Positions 38,619 to 46,178 of a stretch of DNA of 64,000 nucleotides are shown here, one piece after another. The notes beneath the pieces are model-generated. The model was given only the letters and a program-made list of their open reading frames with translations, had not been told where the DNA came from and did not search any database. A program made the position numbers and the translations under genes. Each line of letters begins with the position of its first letter. The first letter of the stretch is position 1. The DNA comes from Aureimonas sp. OT7 (lineage in GTDB: Bacteria; Pseudomonadota; Alphaproteobacteria; Rhizobiales; Rhizobiaceae), in the NCBI RefSeq assembly GCF_014844055.1, contig NZ_CP062167.1, forward strand, positions 3,815,001-3,879,000. Reading direction: 5' to 3'.

Positions 38619-38930
38619 CTAATTCCAGATTCGACTGATGATCCAACTGAAAATTTGCGCAACGGTCACCACCGCGCCTAACGCTGTGCACATAGCGGCT
38701 ATCACTCTAGCCTTCCTAGGTTCCAGCAAACGGTCGATCATATTTAGTAGTCCGCTACCGGCGCTGAGCTTCTTCTGCTTCGCCGGTGATAGCCCTGCCG
38801 CCATCCAGATGTGCACCCGCTCCCGCCTGAAGCGGTCCGTACAGCGCACCCGGCGAAGCTGCTTCTCGTTCACTGTGCGCACCACACACCAGCCAAAGTC
38901 GAGGGTAGGGCCTATGTGATCACCGCTCAA
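38619..38930 (-). CDS. small membrane protein, unknown
   Basis: 103 aa from a TTG start whose first two bases overlap the stop of a truncated upstream frame (TTGA), a coupling-like arrangement. It has a basic Arg-rich N-half (KQLRRVRCTDRFRRERVHIW) and one C-terminal hydrophobic helix (VIAAMCTALGAVVTVAQIFSWIISRIW). No family is recognised. Lying inside the island between the CNNM pair and the integrase remnant, it may be a surviving part of a lost operon. Confidence 0.45.
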   Translation of the reverse strand: MSGDHIGPTLDFGWCVVRTVNEKQLRRVRCTDRFRRERVHIWMAAGLSPAKQKKLSAGSGLLNMIDRLLEPRKARVIAAMCTALGAVVTVAQIFSWIISRIWN

Positions 38931-39032
38931 TTCGCCAATCCCGGCTCGCTGGCGTCGATCATGCGAGCTAGATGATCGAATGCCTCCTGCCAGGCGTTCG
39001 TCGCATCGTGGTCAACCATGGCCTTCATCTCG
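38927..39032 (-). pseudogene. C-terminal remnant of an unknown gene
   Basis: The minus frame reads EMKAMVDHDATNAWQEAFDH and LARMIDASEPGLAN then stops, with a helical and natural-looking composition. Upstream of about 39032 the same DNA belongs to the integrase remnant on the other strand. A recombination joint has cut off the 5' part. Confidence 0.35.
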
Positions 39033-39588
39033 CGCGGGAATCCGAACTGCGCGGATTGCGTTGGCAGGACGTCGACCTCGAAAAAGGCCGCTTGCGCGTC
39101 CATAGTGCGCAGATCGTTATGCCGACATTGGCAGGCCCAAGTCCCTCTCAGGCGAGCGCACGGTCCCTGCCCCGCCCATGGTGGTGAACGCCTTGAAGGA
39201 ATGGAAGCTGGCATGCCCCAAGAGTGACGCAGGGCTCGTCTTCCCAAACGGAGTCGGCAAGGTCGAGGCACTGAACAATCTACTGCGGCGGGACGTACAC
39301 CCTGCATGGGTGCAGGCCGGCGTGGCTGTCGATACGGGCGAGGTCGACGAGAAGGGCAACGCCATCATGGCGCCGCGCTACACGGGCCTGCATTGCCTCC
39401 GGCACTGGTTCGCGAGCTGGTGCATCAATCGCCGGGAAGATGTTGGCCTTGGACTACCTCCGAAATCGGTCCAGGAGCGCATGGGGCATTCAACGATTGC
39501 GTTGACGATGGATCGATATTCGCACCTGTTCCCGCGCGAGAATGAAGCTGATGAGATGGCCGACGCAGAGCGCGCCTTTCTCGCCTGA
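39000..39588 (+). pseudogene. tyrosine recombinase/integrase, truncated and frameshifted
   Basis: Only the catalytic half of a phage-type integrase remains. ESELRGLRWQDVDLEKGRL holds the first catalytic Arg in one frame. After a shift at about 39105 another frame continues IGRPKSLSGERTVPAPPMVV, then HCLRHWFASW (His-Leu-Arg-His motif) and MGHSTIALTMDRYSHLF with the nucleophilic Tyr. The N-terminal and core-binding domains are missing. It ends 61 bp before the distal att copy, the usual place for a tRNA-specific integrase, so it probably once inserted segment B. Confidence 0.85.
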
Positions 39589-39648
39589 GCACGACATTGA
39601 TGCGACAAGGAACGGCTCAAGCCCTGCGAGATAGGGGTTCGGCCCGGC

Positions 39649-39694
39649 TTCCTAGGCTGGGGGTCGTTGGTTCGAATCCAGCTGGGATCACCAT
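39649..39694 (+). repeat. attachment site copy 3 (distal, tRNA-Arg 3' half)
   Basis: From TTCCTA through the T arm to ACCAT it repeats the tRNA-Arg 3' half. The 38 bp from 39657 differ from 29559-29596 at one base (in the T stem), and the anticodon stem is altered. No matching 5' tRNA half precedes it, so it is an att duplicate, not a tRNA gene. Confidence 0.85.
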
Positions 39695-39825
39695 TCGAAA
39701 TCAACAGCTCGATTTTATCGCTCAGTGAAGCCGCCTGCGAAAAGGTGCCACTTACCCTTTCGTCTTCATTGGTGCGTGGCCCAGCGGTTTTGTGTGCCAA
39801 GCTCGGCGCATGGTCACCGTCGTCA

Positions 39826-39858
39826 CGCGTCTTCCGCGTCTTCCGCGTCTTCCGCGTC
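39826..39858. repeat. 9-bp tandem repeat
   Basis: The unit CGCGTCTTC occurs 3.7 times in the non-coding stretch between the island end and glsA (39695-39985). Confidence 0.8.
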
Positions 39859-39904
39859 GGAGGTACGCGTAGTCGAGCATACCTAAATATCTTCACAAGT
39901 ATAA

Positions 39905-39933
39905 TTGACTTCGCATCGATATGCGACATTATT
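39905..39933 (+). promoter_or_regulatory. sigma-70 promoter candidate of glsA with internal palindrome
   Basis: TTGACT (39905-39910), 17-nt spacer, ATTATT (39928-39933). The spacer contains TCGCAT / ATGCGA (39911-39916 / 39921-39926), a possible operator. The distance to the glsA start is about 52 nt. Confidence 0.5.
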
Positions 39934-39985
39934 GCCCAGTCTTACGCGGTTGATGTCGAATACTGGCTATGATTGGGGGGCGAAG

Positions 39986-40987
39986 ATGGATCTTCTCGAT
40001 CCGCTGGTTGATCCCGCAGAAAGCTTTGTTTCCACCGGTGACCTGCCCCCGCCCGGCCGCGTTGCAAGCCTTGTCGACGAGGCACATCGACGCTTTGATC
40101 CTGTTGCCCTGGGGCAGGTTTCGAACGTTTATCCAGCGCTGGCGCGCGTGCCGTCGGACCTGTTCGGCATTTGCGTCGTAGGCACCGATGGCAGGGTGCA
40201 CGCGGTCGGCGACGCCGAGCACGAATTTACCATCATGAGTGTTTCCAAGCCATTCCTGTTCGCGCTCATCTGCGACAGGATTGGTCCCACCGGTGCGCGC
40301 GAGCGCCTCGGCATGAACGCCACCGGTTACGCCTTCAACTCCGCCATCGTTGCCGAGCGTTCGCCCGGCGGGCGTACCAACCCGATGGTGAACTCCGGCG
40401 CCATCGCTGCCACCAGCCTGGTACCGGGCGACGATGTGGAAGGGAAATGGCGTTTCATCCGGGATGGGCTTTCGCGGTTTGCCGGCCGCGATCTCGCCGT
40501 GAATGACGAGGTCTATCAATCGGCCTCGGAAACCAACTTCCGCAACCGCAGCCTGGCCTGGATGCTGCAAGGCCTTGGCGGTATCTACAGCGACCCCATG
40601 GAAGCGGTAGACCTTTACACGCGGCAATGCTCGCTCGATGTCAGCGCCCGTGACCTTGCCGTGATGGGCGCGACCCTGGCGGATGGTGGCTTCAATCCAT
40701 TGACACGTGAGCAGGTGGTGAAGCCGGATGTTTGCCACTACGCGCTGGCGGCGATGCTGACTGCCGGTATGTACGAGACGTCGGGCGACTGGCTCTACGA
40801 AATCGGTCTGCCCGGCAAAAGCGGCATCGGCGGCGGCATCGTCACCGTATCGCCCGGCAAGGGCGGGCTGGGCACCTTCGCCCCGCTGCTCGATGCGGCC
40901 GGCAACAGCGTGAAGGGGCAACTGGTTGCCCAATTCCTTTCGCAGAGACTTGGACTCGATTTGCTGGTTTCCGTGCCGAAGAAATAA
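39986..40987 (+). CDS. glsA: glutaminase A
   Basis: 333 aa serine-dependent beta-lactamase-like enzyme hydrolysing glutamine to glutamate and ammonia. The active-site SxxK is FTIMSVSKPF; further family motifs are TNPMVNSGAI, ETNFRNRSLAWML, DLAVMGATLADGG, AAMLTAGMYETSGDW and LPGKSGIGGGIV. ATG 39986 follows GGGGGG; upstream in-frame reading is spurious. The MFS gene follows after 25 bp, the pairing suggesting amino-acid or acid-stress handling (glutaminase ammonia release), which is inference. Confidence 0.95.
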   Translation: MDLLDPLVDPAESFVSTGDLPPPGRVASLVDEAHRRFDPVALGQVSNVYPALARVPSDLFGICVVGTDGRVHAVGDAEHEFTIMSVSKPFLFALICDRIGPTGARERLGMNATGYAFNSAIVAERSPGGRTNPMVNSGAIAATSLVPGDDVEGKWRFIRDGLSRFAGRDLAVNDEVYQSASETNFRNRSLAWMLQGLGGIYSDPMEAVDLYTRQCSLDVSARDLAVMGATLADGGFNPLTREQVVKPDVCHYALAAMLTAGMYETSGDWLYEIGLPGKSGIGGGIVTVSPGKGGLGTFAPLLDAAGNSVKGQLVAQFLSQRLGLDLLVSVPKK

Positions 40988-41012
40988 GGCCCACGCGCCC
41001 TGGGGGGAAGCG

Positions 41013-42632
41013 ATGACGCAAGCGATGGATGACGGCTCAGCCTTGACCGAAACGCAGGCATCCTGGATCCCGATGGTCGCCATCGCCCTAGGGCAGGTGA
41101 TCATGTCCTATAATGTCGCTTCCCTTCCTGTCGCGATGGGGGGCATGGTGACAAGTTTTGGCGTTCCGCCGACAACCATCGCCACCGGCATCGTCGCGTA
41201 CTCGATGATCGTCGCCGGCTTCGTCATGCTGGGCGCAAAGCTTGTGCAGCGGCTAGGTGCGGTTCAAGTCTTTCGGGTGGCGGTCATCGTCTTCGGCTGT
41301 GCGCAGGTCCTGATGACATTTGGCCCCAGTGCCGTCACGATGATCATCGCCCAGGCGAGCAGCGGTGCGGCGGCGGCGGTGATCGTGCCCTCGCTCGTCG
41401 CGCTGATCGCCGAAAATTATCACGGCCGCCAACAGGCGACGGCTGTTGGCGCCCTTGGCTCGGCCCGCGCGGGCGCCGGTGTCGCCGCCTTCCTGATCGG
41501 CGGTATCCTCGGCACCTATATCGGGTGGCGACCGGCCTTCGGACTGCTCATCGTCGCCTCGGCTGTCGTTGTGATCCTGAGCTTTCGCCTGAAGGCGGAC
41601 AAAGGTCGCCCGGACGTCACCATAGATTGGATCGGCGTCGTGCTTGCGGCTGTGGCCATTATCTTCATCAGCTTCGGCTTCAATAATCTGAACGGCTGGG
41701 GTTTCGGCATTGCCACCCCCTCCGCGCCCTTCGATATAGCCGGCCTGTCACCCGCCCCCTTCATGATCGTGACCGGTATTCTGCTGGGCCAATTGTTCTT
41801 CGTGTGGAGCCGCCGACGCGAGGCCGGAGGCCGAACGGCGCTGCTGCCGCTGCAGGTGCTGGATTCGCCGCAGGAGAGAGCCGCAGTCTATGCGATGTTT
41901 GCTGTCGTTGCGCTGGAAGCCGCGCTGAATTTCTCCGTGCCGCTTTACATCCAGATCGTGCAGGGGCGTTCGCCACTGGCCACGGCCGTCGCGATGCTGC
42001 CCTTCAACCTCACCGTGTTTTTCGCGGCGATGCTGATTGTGCGCTTCTATGGTCGTTTCACGCCACGCCAGATCGGCCGGGCGGGCTTCATCCTCTGCTC
42101 CGCCGCCCTGATCTGGCTTGCCTTCGTTGTCCGCAACGACTGGAGCGAGATCCCCGTATTGCTGGGCCTCGTGGTCTTCGGTATCGGACAGGGCTCGCTC
42201 GTCACGCTCGTATTCAATGTGCTGGTTACAGCCTCGCCCAAGGAACTGGCCGGCGATGTCGGCTCGCTGCGCGGCACGACCAACAACCTGGCCGCGGCTG
42301 TCGGCACGGCATTGGCGGGCGCAATGATGGTGGGGCTCCTCAGCTCGGCCGTCTTCGTTCGACTTGCGGAAAACCCTGTCCTGACGCCCGATATTCAGGC
42401 ACAGGTCAACCTGGATAGCATCACGTTCGTCAGCAACGAACGTTTGGAATCCATCATCGCGAATACGAGTGCTTCACCCGAGCAAAAAATTGAGGCGATC
42501 CGCGTCAACACTGAGGCGCGCCTGCAGGCACTGCGTGTCGGTCTGTTGATCATGGCCGGCCTCGCCATCCTCTCCATTCTCCCGGCGAGCCGGCTGCCGA
42601 ACTATCGACCCGGAGAAATTCCGCCGCCATGA
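41013..42632 (+). CDS. MFS transporter, 14-TM type
   Basis: 539 aa inner-membrane major facilitator with about 14 hydrophobic helices. GTYIGWRPAFGLLIV (after helix 5) and LGSARAGAGVAAFLIGGILG are typical of the drug:H+ antiporter-2 branch. The C-terminal loop (SITFVSNERLESIIANTSASPEQKIEA) before the last helix is extended. ATG 41013 follows GGGGGGAAG. It sits 25 bp behind glsA and is probably cotranscribed; it could export an amino compound or drug. The substrate is unknown. Confidence 0.9.
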   Translation: MTQAMDDGSALTETQASWIPMVAIALGQVIMSYNVASLPVAMGGMVTSFGVPPTTIATGIVAYSMIVAGFVMLGAKLVQRLGAVQVFRVAVIVFGCAQVLMTFGPSAVTMIIAQASSGAAAAVIVPSLVALIAENYHGRQQATAVGALGSARAGAGVAAFLIGGILGTYIGWRPAFGLLIVASAVVVILSFRLKADKGRPDVTIDWIGVVLAAVAIIFISFGFNNLNGWGFGIATPSAPFDIAGLSPAPFMIVTGILLGQLFFVWSRRREAGGRTALLPLQVLDSPQERAAVYAMFAVVALEAALNFSVPLYIQIVQGRSPLATAVAMLPFNLTVFFAAMLIVRFYGRFTPRQIGRAGFILCSAALIWLAFVVRNDWSEIPVLLGLVVFGIGQGSLVTLVFNVLVTASPKELAGDVGSLRGTTNNLAAAVGTALAGAMMVGLLSSAVFVRLAENPVLTPDIQAQVNLDSITFVSNERLESIIANTSASPEQKIEAIRVNTEARLQALRVGLLIMAGLAILSILPASRLPNYRPGEIPPP

Positions 42633-42702
42633 TCGTTCGACACCCCGGTGTCGGTCTCATACCGAAGGCGCGCGACGCCGCGTCCAAAGAAGGATTTTCG
42701 CC

Positions 42703-44154
42703 ATGAGTTCGTCTCGTTTCGGGGGTCGTTATGCTCATTTCGCACATAAAGCCGGCTGCCTGTGCAATCTTCCCGACATGCAGCGGGTTTCACTCCGGCT
42801 CGACTCCTTTTCCAGACGGGGGTTCATGACCGGGCTGGGAGCGATGGTAGTAAGCGGGTCGCTCACCGGCCGCGGCATGGCGCAAGTATCCCCCGGCGAC
42901 CGCATCTTTCTGCGCAACCTTCGCCTATTTGACGGGACGGGAGATTCGCTCCGCACCGACGTCCAAGTCGTCGTCGAGGGCAATCGCGTCATAGACCTAG
43001 ACCAGGGGAACAACCCCCCACCCGAAGGCGCGAAAATTATCGACTGCGACGACGGCGTTCTGATGCCGGGGCTGATCGACGCGCATTGGCACACGCTCTA
43101 TGCGGCGGTGCCGTTGCAGGTATTGATGACGGGCGATCCGGGAATCGTCTTTGCCGCCTCGACCGCCGAGGCCGAACGGACGCTGATGCGCGGCTTTACC
43201 ACCGTCCGTGACATGGGCGGGCCTGTCTTCACCTTCAAGCAAGCCATCGATAGCGGTATCATTCCCGGTCCGCGCATCTTTCCGTCAGGCGCCATGATCA
43301 CCACAACCGGCGGCCATGGTGACTTGCGTATGCCCTTCGAAATACCACGAGACGGCGAAAGCCTGTCTTTGAGTGAGTTGATGGGCAGTGCCGCCATTGT
43401 CGACGATGCGGGCGAATTGCAGCGCCGGGTCCGGGAGCAGCTTCTGCAGGGTGCATCTCAAATCAAGCTGGTGGGCGGTGGAGGCGTATCCTCTCCTCGG
43501 AGCCCTCTCGACATAACTACATTCAGCGAAGCCGAGTTGCGCGTCGCTGTCGAGGTCGCTCGGGATTGGAATACATACGTTGCCGTTCATGCCTACGCGC
43601 CCCGCACGGTGCGCCGAGCCTTGGCGGCGGGTGCTGCCTGCATCGAGCACGCTCACTTGATGGATGAGGAAACGGCCCGGGACATTGCTGAGCGTCAGGT
43701 CTGGCTGAGCATGCAGCCGTTTCTTACGATGGATGATGCGGGCACACAGACGGGGCCCGGTGCCGAACGCGTGCAGCAGCTTTTTGCCGGAACGCCGCGG
43801 GTCTACGAGTACGTTCGCAAGTATGGAATTCGCACTGCCTGGGGCTCTGATGTGCTCTTCTCTCCCGAGCTGGCCCCTCGTCAAAGCGCGATGCTGACTC
43901 ATCTCGGTCGCTGGTATTCCAATGCCGAAGTTCTCCGGAACGCGACGTCGGTAAACGCCGAGTTGCTGGCCACCTCCGGCCTTCGCTCACCGTACGAGGG
44001 GAAACTCGGAGTGATCGAGAAAGGGGCGCTTGCTGACATGATCCTCGTGGACGGCAACCCTTTGGATGATCTGACGCTGCTCGAGAGACCGGCCGAACGG
44101 TTCAGCCTGATCATGAAGGATGGCCTGCTGGTCAAAAATACTCTGTCGGAATAA
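42703..44154 (+). CDS. secreted metal-dependent amidohydrolase (Tat signal)
   Basis: 483 aa. A twin-arginine signal near residue 38 (SRRGFMTGLGAMVVSG) indicates export of the folded enzyme. The amidohydrolase core shows metal-binding DAHWHT, a QIKLVGGGGVSSP segment with the probable bridging Lys, VHAYAP, EHAHLMD, and GSDVLFSPE with the last Asp. The overall pattern resembles Xaa-Pro dipeptidase or imidazolonepropionase-like members. The first about 30 residues before the Tat motif are poorly supported; the ATG at 42781 may be the true start. The substrate is unknown. Confidence 0.88.
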   Translation: MSSSRFGGRYAHFAHKAGCLCNLPDMQRVSLRLDSFSRRGFMTGLGAMVVSGSLTGRGMAQVSPGDRIFLRNLRLFDGTGDSLRTDVQVVVEGNRVIDLDQGNNPPPEGAKIIDCDDGVLMPGLIDAHWHTLYAAVPLQVLMTGDPGIVFAASTAEAERTLMRGFTTVRDMGGPVFTFKQAIDSGIIPGPRIFPSGAMITTTGGHGDLRMPFEIPRDGESLSLSELMGSAAIVDDAGELQRRVREQLLQGASQIKLVGGGGVSSPRSPLDITTFSEAELRVAVEVARDWNTYVAVHAYAPRTVRRALAAGAACIEHAHLMDEETARDIAERQVWLSMQPFLTMDDAGTQTGPGAERVQQLFAGTPRVYEYVRKYGIRTAWGSDVLFSPELAPRQSAMLTHLGRWYSNAEVLRNATSVNAELLATSGLRSPYEGKLGVIEKGALADMILVDGNPLDDLTLLERPAERFSLIMKDGLLVKNTLSE

Positions 44155-44196
44155 CGCTTTTCCATATGGTGCTGAACAGACGTCGTTGACGGCATT

Positions 44197-44556
44197 TCAG
44201 GCCTTCGTCACAGCCGGCACGAGCCCATGTTCCTCGAGCTGGTTGCGGTGCTCGTTGCCCCAGACGCAGAGCGGCATCAGCGCCTCGACCAGCGTCTCCC
44301 CGAAGGGCGTCACAGCGTAGTCGACTTTTGGCGGCACTTCCCGGTAGTCATGACGTATGATGACGCCGGCCGCGACGAGCTCTCGCAACTGCTGGATCAG
44401 CACCTTTTCGCTTATGCCTGTCACCAGCCGGCGAAGATCGCCGAAGCGCCGTGGCCCAGGGCGCAGGTGGTACAGAATGATCGGCTTCCACTTGCCGCCC
44501 ATCACGGCAAGCGCGACATCGAGGCCGCAGTCGGTTTCGTCCCTGCCCACATCCAA
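44197..44556 (-). CDS. HxlR family transcription regulator
   Basis: 119 aa winged-helix regulator. CGLDVALAVMGGKWKPIILYHLRPGPRRFGDL and GISEKVLIQQLRELVAAGVI are the HxlR signature; the single Cys near residue 10 is the position used for redox or quinone sensing in several members. The frame starts with TTG (44556) or GTG (44550); no ATG is available. Divergent from the SDR reading frame, with a palindrome between them. Confidence 0.9.
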   Translation of the reverse strand: MDVGRDETDCGLDVALAVMGGKWKPIILYHLRPGPRRFGDLRRLVTGISEKVLIQQLRELVAAGVIIRHDYREVPPKVDYAVTPFGETLVEALMPLCVWGNEHRNQLEEHGLVPAVTKA

Positions 44557-44564
44557 ATCCCATC

Positions 44565-44582
44565 ACTAACCTTCTGGTTAGT
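44565..44582. promoter_or_regulatory. putative HxlR operator
   Basis: Perfect 7-bp inverted repeat ACTAACC-TTCT-GGTTAGT, 9 nt from the hxlR start and 58 nt from the SDR start. Its placement between divergent genes fits autoregulation and control of the SDR. Confidence 0.6.
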
Positions 44583-44639
44583 ACTAGTCTTCACGCCAGC
44601 GCCTGTCCATGTTGCCTCCGACGCTGAAAGGAGACGTCG

Positions 44640-45391
44640 ATGGATCGTTTGGAAGACAAGGTGGCAGTCATAACGGGCGCCAATAGCGGTATCGGGCTGG
44701 CGAGCGCCAAACGCTTCGCAAGCGAAGGCGCGCGCGTCTTCATGACGGGCCGAAGGCAGCGCGAGCTTGACGCCGCGGTGGCCGAGGTCGGACACGGGGC
44801 GATCGGCGTGCAGGGTGACATAGCAAACCTTCAGGACCTCGACAGGCTCTACGACGTCGTGGCTCGGGAGACGCTGGCCGGATCGATATCCTGTTTGCAA
44901 ATGCCGGCGGCGGCGAATTCGCGGCCCTTGGCGACATCACCGAGGAGCATGTCGAACGCACGTTCGCAACCAACGTCAAGGGTACGCTGTTCACCGTGCA
45001 GAAGGCGCTGCCGCTCCTCGTGGACGGCGCCTCGGTCATCCTGACAGGCTCCACGACCGCCAGTTCGGGGGCGGAGGCGTTCAGTGTATACAGCGCCAGC
45101 AAGGCAGCGATCCGCAGCTTCGCCCGCAACTGGTGCCTGGACCTCGCCCCACGTCGCATTCGGGTCAATGTGCTGGTGCCCGGCGCCACCTCGACGCCGG
45201 GTTTCCATGGCCTGTCGCCGAGCGAGGAGGCGGGGCGGTCGTTTGTCTCGTCCATGGAGGCCAGGATTCCGCTCGGACGACTTGGGTCGCCGGATGAAAC
45301 GGCCGCCGCAGCCCTGTTTCTAGCCTCTGCGGAGTCGAGCTTCGTCAACGGCAGCGAGCTGTTCGCCGACGGGGGACAGGCACAAATCTGA
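44640..45391 (+). pseudogene. short-chain dehydrogenase, single frameshift
   Basis: About 250 codons of a classical SDR. The first frame gives VAVITGANSGIGLASAKRFA (NAD-binding) and ends in sense near LYDVVARE; from about 44876 the next frame gives GRIDILFANAGGGEFAALGD, then GSTTASSGAEAFSVYSASKAA with the catalytic YxxxK, and NGSELFADGGQAQI. One missing base near 44870-44880 explains the break. It is either a sequencing error or a recent inactivation; the rest looks intact. Such HxlR-linked SDRs often act on quinones or aldehydes. Confidence 0.8.
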
Positions 45392-45467
45392 GTGCCGGAC
45401 GCGTACATGCCGGCAAGCGCCACGGACCCGGCCGCCGGACCGGTCCGGTTTCACGAAGGACGCCACG

Positions 45468-45893
45468 ATGCGTGACAACGAAACGATCATCCGCAAGCTC
45501 TACGACCTGGCGGAAGGCGAAGGATCGGACATGGAGCGGTTCGTCGCCGCCTTCTCCGCCGACGGATACCTGACCGACATTCCCACGGGCGCAACGTTGC
45601 GCGGTCGAGCAATCGGCGACTATATAGGCTGGCTTACCACCGCCTTTCCTGACATTCATCGCGAGCTGTTCAAGCTGTACACGGCCGGCGACGTCGTGGT
45701 CGTGGAACTGGCCATTCGCGGAACTCACCTCGGCGATCTGTCCCTTCCCTCCGGTACCCTTGCTCCAACGGGTCGCGCTGTTGATGTTCCGTGCTGCGAC
45801 GTCTTCCACCTGGAGAACGGCAACGTCACGTCATTCCACTGCTACAATGCAGCGTCCATCACGGCGCAGCAGCTTGGGATCGCCGGTGGATGA
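45468..45893 (+). CDS. NTF2-like / SnoaL-like protein
   Basis: 141 aa alpha+beta barrel protein of the SnoaL polyketide-cyclase-like ester cyclase group: IIRKLYDLAEGEGSDMERFVAAFSADG, GRAIGDYIGWLTTAFPDIHRELF, VVVELAIRGTHLGDL, and VPCCDVFHLENGNVTSFHCYNAAS. Many such small proteins accompany SDRs and have unknown reactions. It follows the SDR by 76 bp on the same strand and may share its transcript. Confidence 0.85.
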   Translation: MRDNETIIRKLYDLAEGEGSDMERFVAAFSADGYLTDIPTGATLRGRAIGDYIGWLTTAFPDIHRELFKLYTAGDVVVVELAIRGTHLGDLSLPSGTLAPTGRAVDVPCCDVFHLENGNVTSFHCYNAASITAQQLGIAGG

Positions 45894-46101
45894 ACGTTCG
45901 CCGCGATGGATTCGACGAGGGCCGTCGACCACGTCATGTAAATGAGGTTCGCCCCCGAGATTAAGCTTTCAATCTGGTCTGGCGCGGAACGAGAACCAGG
46001 TAGCATCCCATTTCACGCCAGCCGTTGTTCGACGGCACGAAAACAAAGGCAATACCTCGAACGGCGGATAGATTAAGCCTATCGTGCTAGGGCCGAATAA
46101 A

Positions 46102-46133
46102 TGTGCGCCATAGAATATATAGGTGCGCGCACA
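46102..46133. repeat. inverted repeat upstream of the GMC oxidoreductase gene
   Basis: TGTGCGC (46102-46108) and GCGCACA (46127-46133) flank an AT-rich spacer containing GAATATATAGG, inside a locally AT-rich promoter region. Possible operator; no regulator gene is adjacent. Confidence 0.45.
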
Positions 46134-46178
46134 TAATATTTCTTTGTCGAATTGGCAAAGATGATCTGATTTACGAAA

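Larger units (their letters stand above)
29559..39694. mobile_element. composite tRNA-Arg genomic island, two segments
   Basis: About 10.1 kb between the intact tRNA-Arg(CCT) and a duplicate of its 3' half; a third copy of the tRNA end at 34496-34511 divides it. Segment A (29597-34511) is markedly AT-rich for this genome and holds glycan genes plus an IS3 remnant. Segment B (34512-39694) holds the StrA-like kinase unit, CNNM/CBS proteins, truncated genes and a broken tyrosine integrase 61 bp before the distal att copy. No working integrase is present, so the island should now be immobile by itself. Confidence 0.85.

Noticed and set aside
39641..39694. A second tRNA-Arg gene at the distal island end
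   Set aside because: Only the 3' half resembles the tRNA; no 5' acceptor or D arm precedes it, and the anticodon stem no longer pairs. It is an att duplicate.
39826..39858. CRISPR-like or other functional array in the 9-bp repeats
   Set aside because: Units are directly adjacent, 9 bp long, with no spacers; simple tandem repeat.
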